From Caldalkalibacillus thermarum (lineage in GTDB: Bacteria > Bacillota > Bacilli > Caldalkalibacillales > Caldalkalibacillaceae): a DNA stretch of 44,770 nucleotides. Shown here in pieces: positions 25,945 through 35,241 of the stretch; within the stretch, counting starts at the first letter, position 1; every line of letters begins with the position of its first letter. The position numbers and the translations under genes were made by a program. The stretch covers positions 1 to 44,770 of the forward strand of contig NZ_BMKZ01000026.1 of assembly GCF_014644735.1 (NCBI RefSeq), written 5' to 3'. The notes beneath the pieces are model-generated. The model was not told the origin of the DNA, made no database searches, and worked only from the letters and a program-made list of their open reading frames with translations.

Positions 25945-27618
25945 GTGGCCGTAATGATTCCGGACCTTTTGCCGGAGATGATTGAAAACCGGGGAGAACG
26001 TGCCTTTTACGATAAAGCGAGGCAGTTGCCGGATCATTATACTGTCTTCTATTCCTATAAGTTTTCGATAGATGTAGAAAAAAAGGACCCGTACGGGTTG
26101 CGTGAAGCTGACTTTGTCATCGTGCATCGCCAGCTGGGGTTTGTGGTTGTGGAAGTCAAACAAGGCCACGTTTATTACCATAACGGGATTTGGCAAGAAG
26201 AGAAAGAGGGCCGGTATTACCCTTTGGCCAAAAACCCAGTGGAACAAGCCCGGACGGCGATGTTCGCTATTTTGGACCGTTATAAACAAGTGAGCAAACA
26301 GAAAGAATTCCCGCTTGCTTTCCGTTATGCCGTCTGTTTTCCGGACGCCACCCACAAAACGGGCGTATACCCTGAGGATTTACATGAACACAGCTGCTGG
26401 ACGGCAGCCGATCTGGATAACCTCGAAGCATCCATACTGCGTCTATTTTCCAGTGTTGATACCCGGCCGCCGCACGAAGTGACGAGACAGCTCATCACGC
26501 GCGTTTTATCCCCGTCGTTCAGCGTATTTTCGTCTGTCGGTGATCAACTGGAGCGGTTCAATCACCAGGCTGAAATTGTTTTAACCGAAGAGCAGGAACG
26601 CATTTTAGAAGAAACGGAAGAAGACCATCGTAAAATCTTTTTCGGTGCAGCAGGGACAGGCAAAACTTTCATTGCCATGAAAAAGGCACTGGATTTGGCT
26701 GAGCAGGGTAAGCGGGTCTTTCTGACATGTTACAACAAGCATTTGGTAAGGTTATTGACACGTTGCCAGCATGAACTTATCACCGCAACGAATTTCCATG
26801 ATTACTTATTGAAGGTGTTGGTCGAACACGATTATCCTGTGCAGGTACCCGGGCTCCCTGAAGAAGCCAGCCGGTTCTATGAAGAACTTTTACCGGAAAT
26901 GGTTCTCGATCTGTTTGCGACGAAAACAGAAGAAGAGAAGTTCGACGCCATCATTGTGGACGAAGGACAAGACTTTAAAACCCATTGGTTTATTTGCCTT
27001 GATGAAATGGTCAAGAAAGATGGTCATTTTTATATCTTTGCCGACCGGCATCAAAACTTGTTCGGGCATGGTTTGGACACGTTGAAAGACTTTCAGATGT
27101 CCAAGCACAAATTGACGATCAACTTGCGCAACACACAGCGCATCAATGAATGGGCGGCACCGTTTTTAGGCGGGACAAGACTGCGGTACCGGCTGCACGG
27201 AGGTCCCGAGGTGGAATTTTTCTCGTGGAAAACGCCGGATGAAGAGCGGCGCTTGGTTGAAAAAGTCGTCCAGCAATTGGTCAGCCAAGGGATTAAGCCG
27301 CACAAGATGACTATTCTCTCACCACGGCGCCAAGAAAACAGCAGCCTCAGTGACATGGAAAAGGTGGGCTCCTGGCCGTTAATCGATCTCCGTCAAGGCG
27401 AAGGGCATGGGATCACGTTCAGTACGATAAGGGCGTACAAAGGGTTGGAAGCTGATGTCGTGTTGTTGATTGGGATCCGGCCGGACAGTCCCGTTTGCAC
27501 GCCAGCCGACATTTATGTGGTTGGCACGAGAGCCCGGTTTATGTTAAAAATCTTTCATCAAAAAGATTGGTCTTACCAACGGTTTGTTAAACAGTTGGGA
27601 AGGGCGGGAGCAAGGTGA
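25945..27618 (+). CDS. NERD-domain SF1 helicase
   Basis: A 557-residue fusion of an N-terminal NERD nuclease-related domain (about residues 15-130; core EADFVIVHRQLGFVVVEVKQG, in two pieces, with the PD-(D/E)XK-like D...ExK pattern) to a UvrD-type helicase. Walker A FFGAAGTGKTFIAMK is near 233, Walker B AIIVDEGQD near 335, the SF1 motif STIRAYKGLEADVVLLIG near 493 and TRARFML near 530. Such proteins probably cut and unwind nucleic acid and are often found in defence-rich islands. GTG 25945 follows GGGAGGG. Its stop overlaps the next gene start (GTGA), so it formed an operon with a WYL regulator, now broken. A relic of a second copy lies at 23214. Confidence 0.82.
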   Translation: MAVMIPDLLPEMIENRGERAFYDKARQLPDHYTVFYSYKFSIDVEKKDPYGLREADFVIVHRQLGFVVVEVKQGHVYYHNGIWQEEKEGRYYPLAKNPVEQARTAMFAILDRYKQVSKQKEFPLAFRYAVCFPDATHKTGVYPEDLHEHSCWTAADLDNLEASILRLFSSVDTRPPHEVTRQLITRVLSPSFSVFSSVGDQLERFNHQAEIVLTEEQERILEETEEDHRKIFFGAAGTGKTFIAMKKALDLAEQGKRVFLTCYNKHLVRLLTRCQHELITATNFHDYLLKVLVEHDYPVQVPGLPEEASRFYEELLPEMVLDLFATKTEEEKFDAIIVDEGQDFKTHWFICLDEMVKKDGHFYIFADRHQNLFGHGLDTLKDFQMSKHKLTINLRNTQRINEWAAPFLGGTRLRYRLHGGPEVEFFSWKTPDEERRLVEKVVQQLVSQGIKPHKMTILSPRRQENSSLSDMEKVGSWPLIDLRQGEGHGITFSTIRAYKGLEADVVLLIGIRPDSPVCTPADIYVVGTRARFMLKIFHQKDWSYQRFVKQLGRAGAR

Positions 27619-28420
27619 ACGAAAAATTGATCCGGCTCATCAAAATCATCATGCTTGTTCAAGCGAGAGCAAGAATTTTGGCCCGGGAACTGGCCGAAGC
27701 ATACGAGACGACCGAACGCACGATTTACCGCGATTCACAGACGTTGAGTGCGACAGGCCTCCCGATCATCAACGTCGGACATGGCAAAGGTTATGAAATC
27801 ATCGATCGGTTCTCGATGTATCCATTGCATTGTACCGAGCAAGAAGCGATGGCCTTTTGATGTTGCCGAATATCCTCAAACAAACCAACATCTTGCTGCC
27901 GGAAGAGTTTGATTCCGTTTACGATAAAGTGCTCGCCACGTACCGCAAAGAAAAGAAAGAGCAGCAAAACTACCTCCAGGACTTGTTGCACGTGATCCAG
28001 ATGGGCACACCGGCCTTTCATACACAAAAAACGAACTTTCTGTCCCCGGTGATCAAAGCGACATGGAGAAGAAAACACTGGATGTCGTTTATCATTCCCA
28101 AAGCCGTAACGTCACCACTCGCCGGCTGATCGATCCGTACTACTTGATTCCCCACCATCATCAGTTTTATGATCGCCTATGTACACGAAAAAGAAACTTG
28201 TCGAACGTTTCGAATGAGCTGTTTTCTGGAAGTTCACATCACGGACCGTACGTTTGAAAAAACAAACTGGATGTGCAAAGGTACACCCGTCCAAACAGCT
28301 TCCACCTGGTACGAGAGAAATGGATTCGATGAACAGCTCGGACGCACTTCTGATGAACATTTTTGTCACCCGAAAGTCGATGCTTGGATAAGCTTGAAAA
28401 TGTTACTGAATATGGAATAG
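27615..28420 (+). pseudogene. WYL-domain transcription regulator, frameshifted
   Basis: The first 81 codons match the N-terminus of the intact WYL regulator at 33177 (winged helix with ETTERTIYRD). A frame break after codon 82 (GCCTTTTGATG) leads into a second frame (LPNILKQ...QMGTPAF...TNFLSPVIKA). A short deletion and a further break follow, giving TLDVVYHSQSRNVTT and DPYYLIP, then a third frame (FRMSCFLEVHITDRTFEK). At least three lesions make a full product impossible. The GTG start overlaps the helicase stop by four bases, so it was originally translationally coupled to that gene and probably its own regulator. Confidence 0.85.
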
Positions 28421-28490
28421 TTAACGGATATCGAATTCGGTTATCAACCCGGGGGCTTATAAGCGGACAGCCCGATCGCACCGAAATCGA

Positions 28491-28559
28491 GACTTAGCCG
28501 GCATTCCTCTTCATCCAGGAGCTGAAAAATACTATAAAGAAATAGGTGTGTTTAAATAA
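28491..28559 (+). pseudogene. C-terminal remnant of a TAXI-type TRAP solute-binding protein
   Basis: DLAGIPLHPGAEKYYKEIGV then FK and stop: the usual tail of TAXI-family TRAP substrate-binding proteins. Only about 22 codons remain. The rest of 28421-28736 is AT-rich upstream DNA for pcp with no other gene seen. Confidence 0.6.
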
Positions 28560-28736
28560 AAGGGATCTCTATGAGTTGGGCTCTTTAAGCTTTCAATTTT
28601 TTAATGTTTTTTTGCCTAGGCTTAAGCGTTGGCATGCCACAAGAGGCTTATCTATAATAAGCTTAAATTAATCTTATGAATTTAAACGACTAATATAAGA
28701 CTAGTTTAAAAAATTTATAATGGAGGCAAAAAGGAA

Positions 28737-29369
28737 ATGAACATTCTCATCACAGGATTTGAGCCTTTTGGCGGTATGCGCGTCAATCCAACCCAGCAAT
28801 TAATTGAAGCGATTGAACATGAAGATTTGCCGCCTCACGTCCGTATCCATACGGCTTTGTTGCCGGTACACTATGATGAGTGTGTCCAACGGGTGATTGC
28901 ACAGATAGAGCAGGTGGGTCCGGATGTGGTTATTTCTTGCGGACTTGCGGCAGGCAGAACAGCCATTACGCCTGAGCGGATCGGAATTAATATTAAGGAT
29001 ACTGCTCCTGGAGAGGCCATCCCCGACAACAGGGGAGTGAAACCGGTCGATGAACCGATTAACCCCGACGGTCCTGACGGGCTGTTTTCGACTTTGCCAA
29101 ACCGCCGCATTGTCAATAAGTTGCGGGAACACGGGATACCTGCCTATATTTCCAACACTGCCGGCACCTATATTTGCAACAATACCTTGTACGGAACATT
29201 AGATTATATCCGGCGCAAACAGTTACCTATCAGAGCTGGATTTATCCATTTCCCAGCCTCCACAGAGATGAGTGTCGATAAGTCTTTAATGGCCAGTTTG
29301 CCCCTGGACACGATGCTAACAGCACTGCGCCTTATTGTTGAGACTGTGGCTGAAGATGTAAATGCCTAA
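28737..29369 (+). CDS. pcp: pyrrolidone-carboxylate peptidase
   Basis: Pyroglutamyl peptidase I (C15), a cytosolic cysteine peptidase that removes N-terminal pyroglutamate from peptides. It has 210 residues, close to the usual 215. The catalytic triad is Glu80 (AITPERIGIN), Cys147 (SNTAGTYICN) and His171 (AGFIHFPAS); the Cys-His spacing of 24 equals that of characterised Bacillus enzymes. The N-terminus MNILITGFEPFGG is the family signature. ATG 28737 follows GGAGGCAAAAAGGA. It is convergent with the aminotransferase gene, with only 18 bp between stops. Confidence 0.95.
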   Translation: MNILITGFEPFGGMRVNPTQQLIEAIEHEDLPPHVRIHTALLPVHYDECVQRVIAQIEQVGPDVVISCGLAAGRTAITPERIGINIKDTAPGEAIPDNRGVKPVDEPINPDGPDGLFSTLPNRRIVNKLREHGIPAYISNTAGTYICNNTLYGTLDYIRRKQLPIRAGFIHFPASTEMSVDKSLMASLPLDTMLTALRLIVETVAEDVNA

Positions 29370-29387
29370 GAGATTTCTTCCAATGGT

Positions 29388-30704
29388 CTAAATATAGCCT
29401 TTCTGCTGTTCATATTCAGTTATCGCTTCATCAAGCGCACGAAGGCCGGTGTCAATTACTTCTTTTGTCACTGTTAAAGGCGGAATCATACGGATGACTT
29501 CACTGTTGTTGCCGCAGAAATAGAAAAGGACCCCTTTTTGCAGAGCCAGATCGAGAATGGTAAACAAACCGTCGCTATCAGGATTTCCGGTATGGGGATG
29601 GATAATTTCTATACCAATCATCAGACCGACTGCACGCACATCCCCAATCACCGGATGTTTCTTCTGCAGTGCTTGTAATTGTTGGACGGCATAAGTACCC
29701 ATTTGACGGGCATTTTCTAACAGGTTCTCCTCTTTGATGATCTCAATGACAGCCAGAGCTGCGGAACAGGCCAGTGGATTCCCGCCAAAGGTGGTTCCGT
29801 GGCTGCCAAGAGGCCATTGTTTCATCAATGCTTTGGAAGCGACCGTTGCGCTTAAAGGGAGGCCTGAAGCAATCCCTTTGGCTATGGCCATTATGTCCGG
29901 TGTGACTTCAAATGTATGGGCGGCGAACCAGTCACCGGTCCTTCCAAAGCCGGTTTGCACTTCGTCAAAGATAAGTAGTATATCGTGCCGGTGGCAGATC
30001 TCCCGCACCTTTTGTAACCAGGCCTTTGGAGGAACAACATAGCCGCCCTCACCCAGGACAGGCTCCACGATCACTGCGGCCACTTCTTCTGGCGTCACCT
30101 GGTGTTTAAACAATGTCTCAAAATCTTGTTCCAGTTTTTCTACACTGAAAGACACTGGGTCAACCCCTGCAGGGCAAGCCTTAGGATTGTAGTATGGAAT
30201 TTGGTAAGTCAAGCCTGAAGGTTGTTGATACTTCCTGTACTTACTTTTGGAAGTGGAGACACTGAGCGACCCCATGGAACGGCCATGGAAACCCCCGATA
30301 AAGGATACGATGTACGGGCGTTGGGTGACATGTTTGGCCAGTTTAAGCGCCCCTTCAATGGCCTCTGTACCGCTGTTGGCAAAGAAGAAACAGTCCAGTT
30401 CACCAGGTAAAATGGCCGTCAGTTCATCGGCTAGCCGCAAAATTGATTCGTACATGATGACACCAGAAGGACCATGGAGCAGTTGATCTGCTCCTTTCTT
30501 AATGGCCTCCACCACTTTAGGATGCCGGTGCCCCACATTGGTTGTGGCAATACCGGATGTGAAATCCAGGTAGCGCTTGCCGTCCAGCCCGTAGTAGTAA
30601 CAACCTTCCTCTTTAACAACAGGCAGATTGGGATGGTCTTTAGCCATGCTGGGGGCGAGACGGTCAGACATTTTGTCAACAAGATGTGACCAATCGTATG
30701 CCAA
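29388..30704 (-). CDS. class III PLP aminotransferase (4-aminobutyrate/omega-amino acid type)
   Basis: A 438-residue fold-type I aminotransferase. The PLP lysine is in [15 protein letters not shown], preceded by the Asp-containing [15 protein letters not shown]. The phosphate-binding region is [15 protein letters not shown], and [20 protein letters not shown] is family-typical. GabT-like 4-aminobutyrate or other omega-amino acid transamination is the best guess; ornithine or acetylornithine activity cannot be excluded. Start: TTG 30704 about ten bases after AAAGGAGG. It lies 15 bp behind the YjiH-family gene on the same strand, so the pair probably takes up and degrades one nitrogen source. 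Confidence 0.88.
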   Translation of the reverse strand: MAYDWSHLVDKMSDRLAPSMAKDHPNLPVVKEEGCYYYGLDGKRYLDFTSGIATTNVGHRHPKVVEAIKKGADQLLHGPSGVIMYESILRLADELTAILPGELDCFFFANSGTEAIEGALKLAKHVTQRPYIVSFIGGFHGRSMGSLSVSTSKSKYRKYQQPSGLTYQIPYYNPKACPAGVDPVSFSVEKLEQDFETLFKHQVTPEEVAAVIVEPVLGEGGYVVPPKAWLQKVREICHRHDILLIFDEVQTGFGRTGDWFAAHTFEVTPDIMAIAKGIASGLPLSATVASKALMKQWPLGSHGTTFGGNPLACSAALAVIEIIKEENLLENARQMGTYAVQQLQALQKKHPVIGDVRAVGLMIGIEIIHPHTGNPDSDGLFTILDLALQKGVLFYFCGNNSEVIRMIPPLTVTKEVIDTGLRALDEAITEYEQQKGYI

Positions 30705-30719
30705 GATGATCAGCCTCCT

Positions 30720-32114
30720 TTAAAGCAACAAGTGGGCAACCAGTGCAATGATAGGCAGAGAAATGAGTGTCCGCTGGATAAAGATGATGACCAGATCCAT
30801 AAAGTTGACTGGAATCTTAGATCTCAACAGCAGAATACCAATCTCAGACATATAGATCAATTGCGTTAAGGAGATACAAGCGATGACAAAACGTGTTAAT
30901 TCACTTTCAATCCCACTGCCAATAACAGCAGGCAAGAACATATCGGCAAAGCCGACAATCATGGCTGGTGCAGCTGCCGTTGCTTCCGGGATTTGCAGCA
31001 GCGTCAACAGTGGGATAAATGGATACGACAGCCAGGTAAACATAGGTGTATACTCTGCGATCACAAGAGCAACCGTGCCCAAAGCCATCACCAAAGGAAT
31101 CAGGCCAAACCAGATGTCTAGTACATTGAGGATGGACTTCTTAACCAAATCGCCCGTACTTTTTACATTTTTGGCTTTTTCAACAGCTTTTTCAAGCCCC
31201 CAGGACCAACTGGATTGTCCATGGGGCACTACCTCATCAATCTGTTTGCCGACAGGCCCGTAGTATACGTCCTTTTTCCGTGACAAGGGTGGAATGCGGG
31301 GGATAATCATCGCCGTAATAACCCCTGTTAAAATAACAGTAAGATAAAAAGGAACAAAGAGATGCCCCAAACCCATAAAATTAATAATCACAAAGCTAAA
31401 GGCAATGGAAGCGATAGAGAAATTGGTGGCAATGACAGCTGCTTCACGCTGGGTATAGTAACCCTGCTCATATTGTTTCATGGTGATTAGCACGCCAACG
31501 GTTCCGCTTCCCATCCAAGAAGCCAAGGCATCGATGGAGGAGCGGCCCGGCAGTCTAAACATAGGCTGCATGACTTTACGGACTAAAGTACCAATGAAAT
31601 CCATCAAACCAAACTCCATTAAAAGAGGCATAAACAAAGCCGCCAGTAAAAACCAGACAGCTAACACGGGAATTAACTCATACAGAATGGTGCCTCCGGT
31701 ATAATCGGAATGAATAAATTCAGGACCTAAGGAAAACAGAGTCAATACGCCAAAAACAGCACCGATGACCCGCAGGGAAACCCACAACCAACTGACATCA
31801 AATAATGCTTTAAACCAGCTCGTCCCTTCAGAAAAGTTCGGCCGAAGCAGTTTGCAAACAAGAGAAAACAACGCTGAGAGACACAGCACGCCCACCATAA
31901 ACTGCGCAAGATACGCTCCGGCCACCCCTTTGATGGCGTCGGCCATAATACCAATGACGATTGTGGCTTTCCCATTATACGTGACTGGAATTAAAAAAAG
32001 AAGAACACCCAAAAGGGAAGGGATGGCGAATTTTAGTATTTCAGCAGTTGTTGGATTGTGTTGCAATGTAAGCTTGGTTTTAAGATTTCCAGCTGCATCG
32101 CTGTTTACTTTCAT
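30720..32114 (-). CDS. YjiH family transporter (nucleoside-recognition/Gate domain)
   Basis: A 464-residue polytopic membrane protein with about eleven hydrophobic segments. It has the Gate-type signatures of the YjiH/spore-maturation-like family: PLLMEFGLMDFIGTLVRKVM, then SSIDALASWMGSGTVGVLIT, and near the end ADMFLPAVIGSGI. The substrate is unproven. Operon linkage to an omega-aminotransferase suggests an amino compound. The start at 32114 (MKVNSD) is about nine bases after AAAGGA; an in-frame TTG at 32123 would be too close. The upstream region 32124-32270 is very AT-rich and should hold the promoter. Confidence 0.8.
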   Translation of the reverse strand: MKVNSDAAGNLKTKLTLQHNPTTAEILKFAIPSLLGVLLFLIPVTYNGKATIVIGIMADAIKGVAGAYLAQFMVGVLCLSALFSLVCKLLRPNFSEGTSWFKALFDVSWLWVSLRVIGAVFGVLTLFSLGPEFIHSDYTGGTILYELIPVLAVWFLLAALFMPLLMEFGLMDFIGTLVRKVMQPMFRLPGRSSIDALASWMGSGTVGVLITMKQYEQGYYTQREAAVIATNFSIASIAFSFVIINFMGLGHLFVPFYLTVILTGVITAMIIPRIPPLSRKKDVYYGPVGKQIDEVVPHGQSSWSWGLEKAVEKAKNVKSTGDLVKKSILNVLDIWFGLIPLVMALGTVALVIAEYTPMFTWLSYPFIPLLTLLQIPEATAAAPAMIVGFADMFLPAVIGSGIESELTRFVIACISLTQLIYMSEIGILLLRSKIPVNFMDLVIIFIQRTLISLPIIALVAHLLL

Positions 32115-32275
32115 TGATGTCAATCCTTTCTAGCATTAGTGTGATTAAGCACAGTCTATGTTGATAGATTTAATTAGAGTGTATTTTTATACGATATTTA
32201 ATTAAAAATATGCAAATTTTAGATTATAACTTGTATAAATATAAGGGTCAACAGCAAATTTATACATGGTGTTGG

Positions 32276-32358
32276 ACAATCGGCGAACCGCCTAGTGCGG
32301 ACCCGCATGCTGGGTGGGTGTGAGGGGACGGGGGTTAGCCGCTCCCTCCGTACTCGAT
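32276..32358 (+). mobile_element. 3' end fragment of a group II intron (domains V-VI)
   Basis: GCGAACCGCC, then TAGTGCGGACCCGCATGCTG and GGTGGGTGTGAGG, closely resemble the domain V region of Bacillaceae group II introns. GGGGGTTAGCCGCTCCCTCC and TACTCGAT correspond to domain VI and the intron 3' end. No reverse transcriptase or 5' part is present. It lies between two divergent genes. Confidence 0.7.
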
Positions 32359-32446
32359 TTTGTGTGTTTGGGGCCACGGACATGTAACGCAATTAACCAT
32401 CAGTGCGACTGTATTATTGAAAACATTTAGTTAGGAGGTAAACGGG

Positions 32447-32953
32447 TTGAAACAAGGTATCTCGGTTGTGCTCGTTTTGATGTTAGGAACCCTCGCTATA
32501 GCGGGATGTGGCCAGGATGCTGTGGATCAGGCCGGCTCTTCTACAGCAGCAGCTTCCCCACCTTTTACCATTGAATTGCCTGAAGGCTGTGAACTGGTGC
32601 AGGAAAGTGAAACCAAATGGCTTATTATGCGCGGAGACACGGTTCAGGGCGGTATCGAAAAGGTGGAGCGTTCCCATTTGGCTCAGCTGCGGGGCGAGCT
32701 TGGACATGATGAAGCACAGACACCAGGCATTTATGAGAAAGAGACCTTTGAGGGTTTTCCAGTGACCACCCATTTTACCCGTGAACATGTCAAGCAAAAC
32801 AACATCATTCAAACCCATCATTATCACTACGAAGTTGAAGGGGAGCCCGATGCCATGTTCTATTTCTACTGGCATAACAACGGACGACCCATTTCAGAGG
32901 AGACTGATCAAGAGATTCATGACATCGCTGCAACTTTTTCGTTTAGTGACTAA
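32447..32953 (+). CDS. small lipoprotein of unknown function
   Basis: A 168-residue secreted lipoprotein. A signal peptide (KQGISVVLVLMLGTLAIAGC) ends in a lipobox with Cys21, which would be lipidated and anchor the protein to the outer membrane face. An Ala/Ser linker follows, then about 130 residues of mixed sheet with many Glu and His (QTHHYHYEVEGEPDAMFYFY). The body ends IHDIAATFSFSD, like other Bacillus lipoproteins of stress-induced surface families. No family is recognised. The start is TTG 32447 after TAGGAGGT. It is followed by a terminator and looks monocistronic. Confidence 0.8.
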   Translation: MKQGISVVLVLMLGTLAIAGCGQDAVDQAGSSTAAASPPFTIELPEGCELVQESETKWLIMRGDTVQGGIEKVERSHLAQLRGELGHDEAQTPGIYEKETFEGFPVTTHFTREHVKQNNIIQTHHYHYEVEGEPDAMFYFYWHNNGRPISEETDQEIHDIAATFSFSD

Positions 32954-33016
32954 ACGACGGTACCGCTTAGCAGAAAACTGAATCAAGGACATCTTGCCCG
33001 GCGGACATAACATAAG

Positions 33017-33056
33017 CCCTTGGAACGCCTTCATGGCATTTCCAAGGGTTATTTTT
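33017..33056 (+). terminator. intrinsic terminator after the lipoprotein gene
   Basis: CCCTTGGAA (33017-33025) pairs with TTCCAAGGG (33040-33048), followed by TTATTTTT. Confidence 0.85.
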
Positions 33057-33176
33057 ACCCCTATTCCACAACCAAGATTAAACAAATTTTTATATTTTTA
33101 AAAGGAAATTGCTTATTTACATAGAAGAGTTAATAACTAGGACTATTGTTGTGAAATGTATGGGCAGGTGAGGGGA

Positions 33177-34148
33177 ATGAAGACAGACAGGCTGATCCGT
33201 TTAATACGTATTATTACTCTTGTACAATCCAAGCCGGGGATTATGGCTAAGGAATTAGCTGAACGCTGTGAAACCACGGAGCGGACCATTTACCGGGATA
33301 TGGAGATTTTAAGCTTTGCTAACATCCCGATTATCAATCTGGGACATGGCAAAGGATATCAGTTTGTGGGGAATTTTGCTCTGTATCCCATGGACTTAAC
33401 GGAAGAAGAGCTGATGGCCTTTGCTGTCCTGCCTTCCTTGCTGGAGCAGGTGGATCTGGTTCCGCCGGATTTGTATTCTGCCTATGAAAAGGTGATGGCC
33501 GCCGCCCGTAAAGAAAAACTGTTGCGCCAAGAGCTGCTCGACTCTGTGACTAATGTGATCCAAATGGGTACCCCAGCTTATAAGGATGTGAAGACCAACT
33601 TCCTGAGCACCATCATTCAAGCCATTCTTTCCCAACGGACCATTGAAGCCAGGTACCATACCCAGAGCCGCAATGTGACCACTGTAAGAGCCATCGATCC
33701 GTACTATTTAATTCCCCGAGAACATCGGTTTTACCTCATTGGTTATTGTCACCAAAAGAAAGCGATCCGTACTTTCCGCCTCAGCCGTTTCCTAGAGGTG
33801 AACATTTTGGACCAAACGTTTGAAAAAGATGATTTCAATCTGAAAGCTTATTTAAAGGATACGTGGTCCATAGAACGGGGAGAGAAGCGGATCGCATTTA
33901 AAGTCAAGTTTTCACCACGTGTGGCGCGCTATGTAAAGGAGGAGGAAATGTTTGTCAAACCGAAGCTGACCGATTTGGAAGACGGTTCCTTGTTATTTGA
34001 GGTGACGCTCAATCATGACCGGGAGTTTTTGCAGTGGTTGATGGGCTATGGCGCTGAGGCGGAAATCCTGGAACCCCAATCTTACCGGAGAAAAATGAAG
34101 GAGCTTTTGCAGCGGTGGTTGGGGGTGTATGACAGGGATAAAGTATAA
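33177..34148 (+). CDS. WYL-domain transcription regulator
   Basis: A 323-residue regulator. The N-terminal helix-turn-helix (about residues 1-60; AKELAERCETTERTIYRDME) is of the HTH_11/DeoR-like type. A central WYL domain follows (about 140-220; RTIEARYHTQSRNVTTVRAI, then DPYYLIPREHRFYLIGYC), with a C-terminal WCX extension. WYL domains bind ligands, sometimes nucleic acid, and often control defence or DNA-damage genes. It is the intact paralog of the broken gene at 27615. The start is ATG 33177, because GGTGAGGGG precedes it; an earlier ATG at 33156 has no site. Its target is unknown; no obvious partner lies downstream. Confidence 0.85.
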   Translation: MKTDRLIRLIRIITLVQSKPGIMAKELAERCETTERTIYRDMEILSFANIPIINLGHGKGYQFVGNFALYPMDLTEEELMAFAVLPSLLEQVDLVPPDLYSAYEKVMAAARKEKLLRQELLDSVTNVIQMGTPAYKDVKTNFLSTIIQAILSQRTIEARYHTQSRNVTTVRAIDPYYLIPREHRFYLIGYCHQKKAIRTFRLSRFLEVNILDQTFEKDDFNLKAYLKDTWSIERGEKRIAFKVKFSPRVARYVKEEEMFVKPKLTDLEDGSLLFEVTLNHDREFLQWLMGYGAEAEILEPQSYRRKMKELLQRWLGVYDRDKV

Positions 34149-34380
34149 CGGGGGATGTGGAGGAAAGCTTGGTGTCCTAAGTGTCTCCAATATTAGTGTC
34201 TTTAAACCTCCAACCTGAACTGGCCAAAGCCACCGGGTGCCACCTGCTATAAAGGAAACGGCGCAAAGAGTTGAAGAAACATTGATCCGTGCCAAAGAAG
34301 AACCGGTTTAATGCTGTCAGATTTTGTTCTGTGCTATAATAAAACAAAAAACCCATACAGGTATCAGGAGATGGTCTGAG

Positions 34381-34641
34381 ATGAAGTATACAGATGATAT
34401 GAAAAACCGCCTGCGTCGCGTTGAAGGACAAGTGCGGGGCGTGTTAAAAATGATGGAAGAGGAAAAAGACTGTAAAGATGTGATCTACCAGTTATCAGCC
34501 ATCCGGTCAGCAGTAGACAAAGCCACCGCTTATATCATCGGCAAAAACATGGAACAGTGCATGCTGGAACGGTTGAAAAAAGGAGAAAGCACGGAAGATT
34601 TGATCCAGGAAACGATCAATTTATTGGTTAAGAGCAGATGA
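34381..34641 (+). CDS. CsoR/CstR family repressor, CstR-like
   Basis: An 86-residue all-helical repressor of the DUF156 (CsoR/RcnR/CstR) family. Cys31 and Cys60 sit exactly where CstR, the persulfide sensor of staphylococci, has its reactive pair. The copper-ligand His of CsoR is replaced (KNMEQC has Asn). The ends also match (MMEEEKDCKDVI, EAINLLVKS-like tail). It therefore more likely senses reactive sulfur than copper. The usual partners (rhodanese, persulfide dioxygenase, TauE) are not adjacent; the next 550 bp are gene remnants. ATG follows AGGAGATGGTCTGAG. A site for its own operator was not identified. Confidence 0.85.
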   Translation: MKYTDDMKNRLRRVEGQVRGVLKMMEEEKDCKDVIYQLSAIRSAVDKATAYIIGKNMEQCMLERLKKGESTEDLIQETINLLVKSR

Positions 34642-34696
34642 TGTGTAAATACATGTTTAGCTGTGATCATTTCCCATGTAAGCCTTCCATTTGAAG

Positions 34697-34852
34697 CCCC
34701 TCCCGGTGTACATTCATGATCAATTGGAGCGCCGAGACATCATGCCCTTGAGTCTTACCTTTGACCATCGTGTCTTGGGTGGCGCACCGGCGGCCAAGTT
34801 TCTGAGTGAGGTTAAATACAGGCTAGAACATCCGTATTCATTAGTGATTTAG
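34697..34852 (+). pseudogene. C-terminal remnant of a 2-oxoacid dehydrogenase E2 acyltransferase
   Basis: VYIHDQLERRDIMPLSLTFD, then HRVLGGAPAAKFLSEVK, match the end of lipoamide acyltransferases including the catalytic FDHR(V) motif. Only about 51 codons remain; lipoyl and core domains are missing and there is no start. Confidence 0.72.
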
Positions 34853-35044
34853 TGCCCAGCCGGCTTAGCCTGTAAGGGGAATAATCTTGAGACTGAAGCT
34901 ATGGTCAATCGGGGATGCATGCGTGACAAATAGTGCCCTGAGCTGGGAAAAAACAGTCATGATCATATGTATAACTAATATGGGGGAGCAAAAGGGCATC
35001 ACGGACTTAATGTTCCCTGACCAAGCTCCTCCCTTTCTATGGAG

Positions 35045-35191
35045 TTATGTTCCGGTGCCATAACTGTTGGATATAATATCTTCCATTATTTCCACAGGAG
35101 GTTTTTTGGCACCCAAAAAAGGATCATCATATTTTTTGAAACCTCTCTCTTTGTAATCTATACTAGTATCATAAGGGTTAGTGTGACATGA
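35045..35191 (-). pseudogene. possible 3' remnant of an unidentified gene
   Basis: A 48-codon frame without a start reads KERGFKKYDDPFLGAKKPPV and EIMEDIISNS. Its composition looks coding-like, but no family is recognised. The remainder of 34853-35195 shows nothing else. Confidence 0.25.
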
Positions 35192-35241
35192 TCAATTAAC
35201 AGGTGGATAGCGGAGTGATTTTAACTTTAAGGAGTGGCAAC

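Noticed and set aside
34324-34380. N-terminal extension of the CstR-like protein
   Set aside because: The family starts at MKYTDDM, and AGGAG sits just before that ATG.
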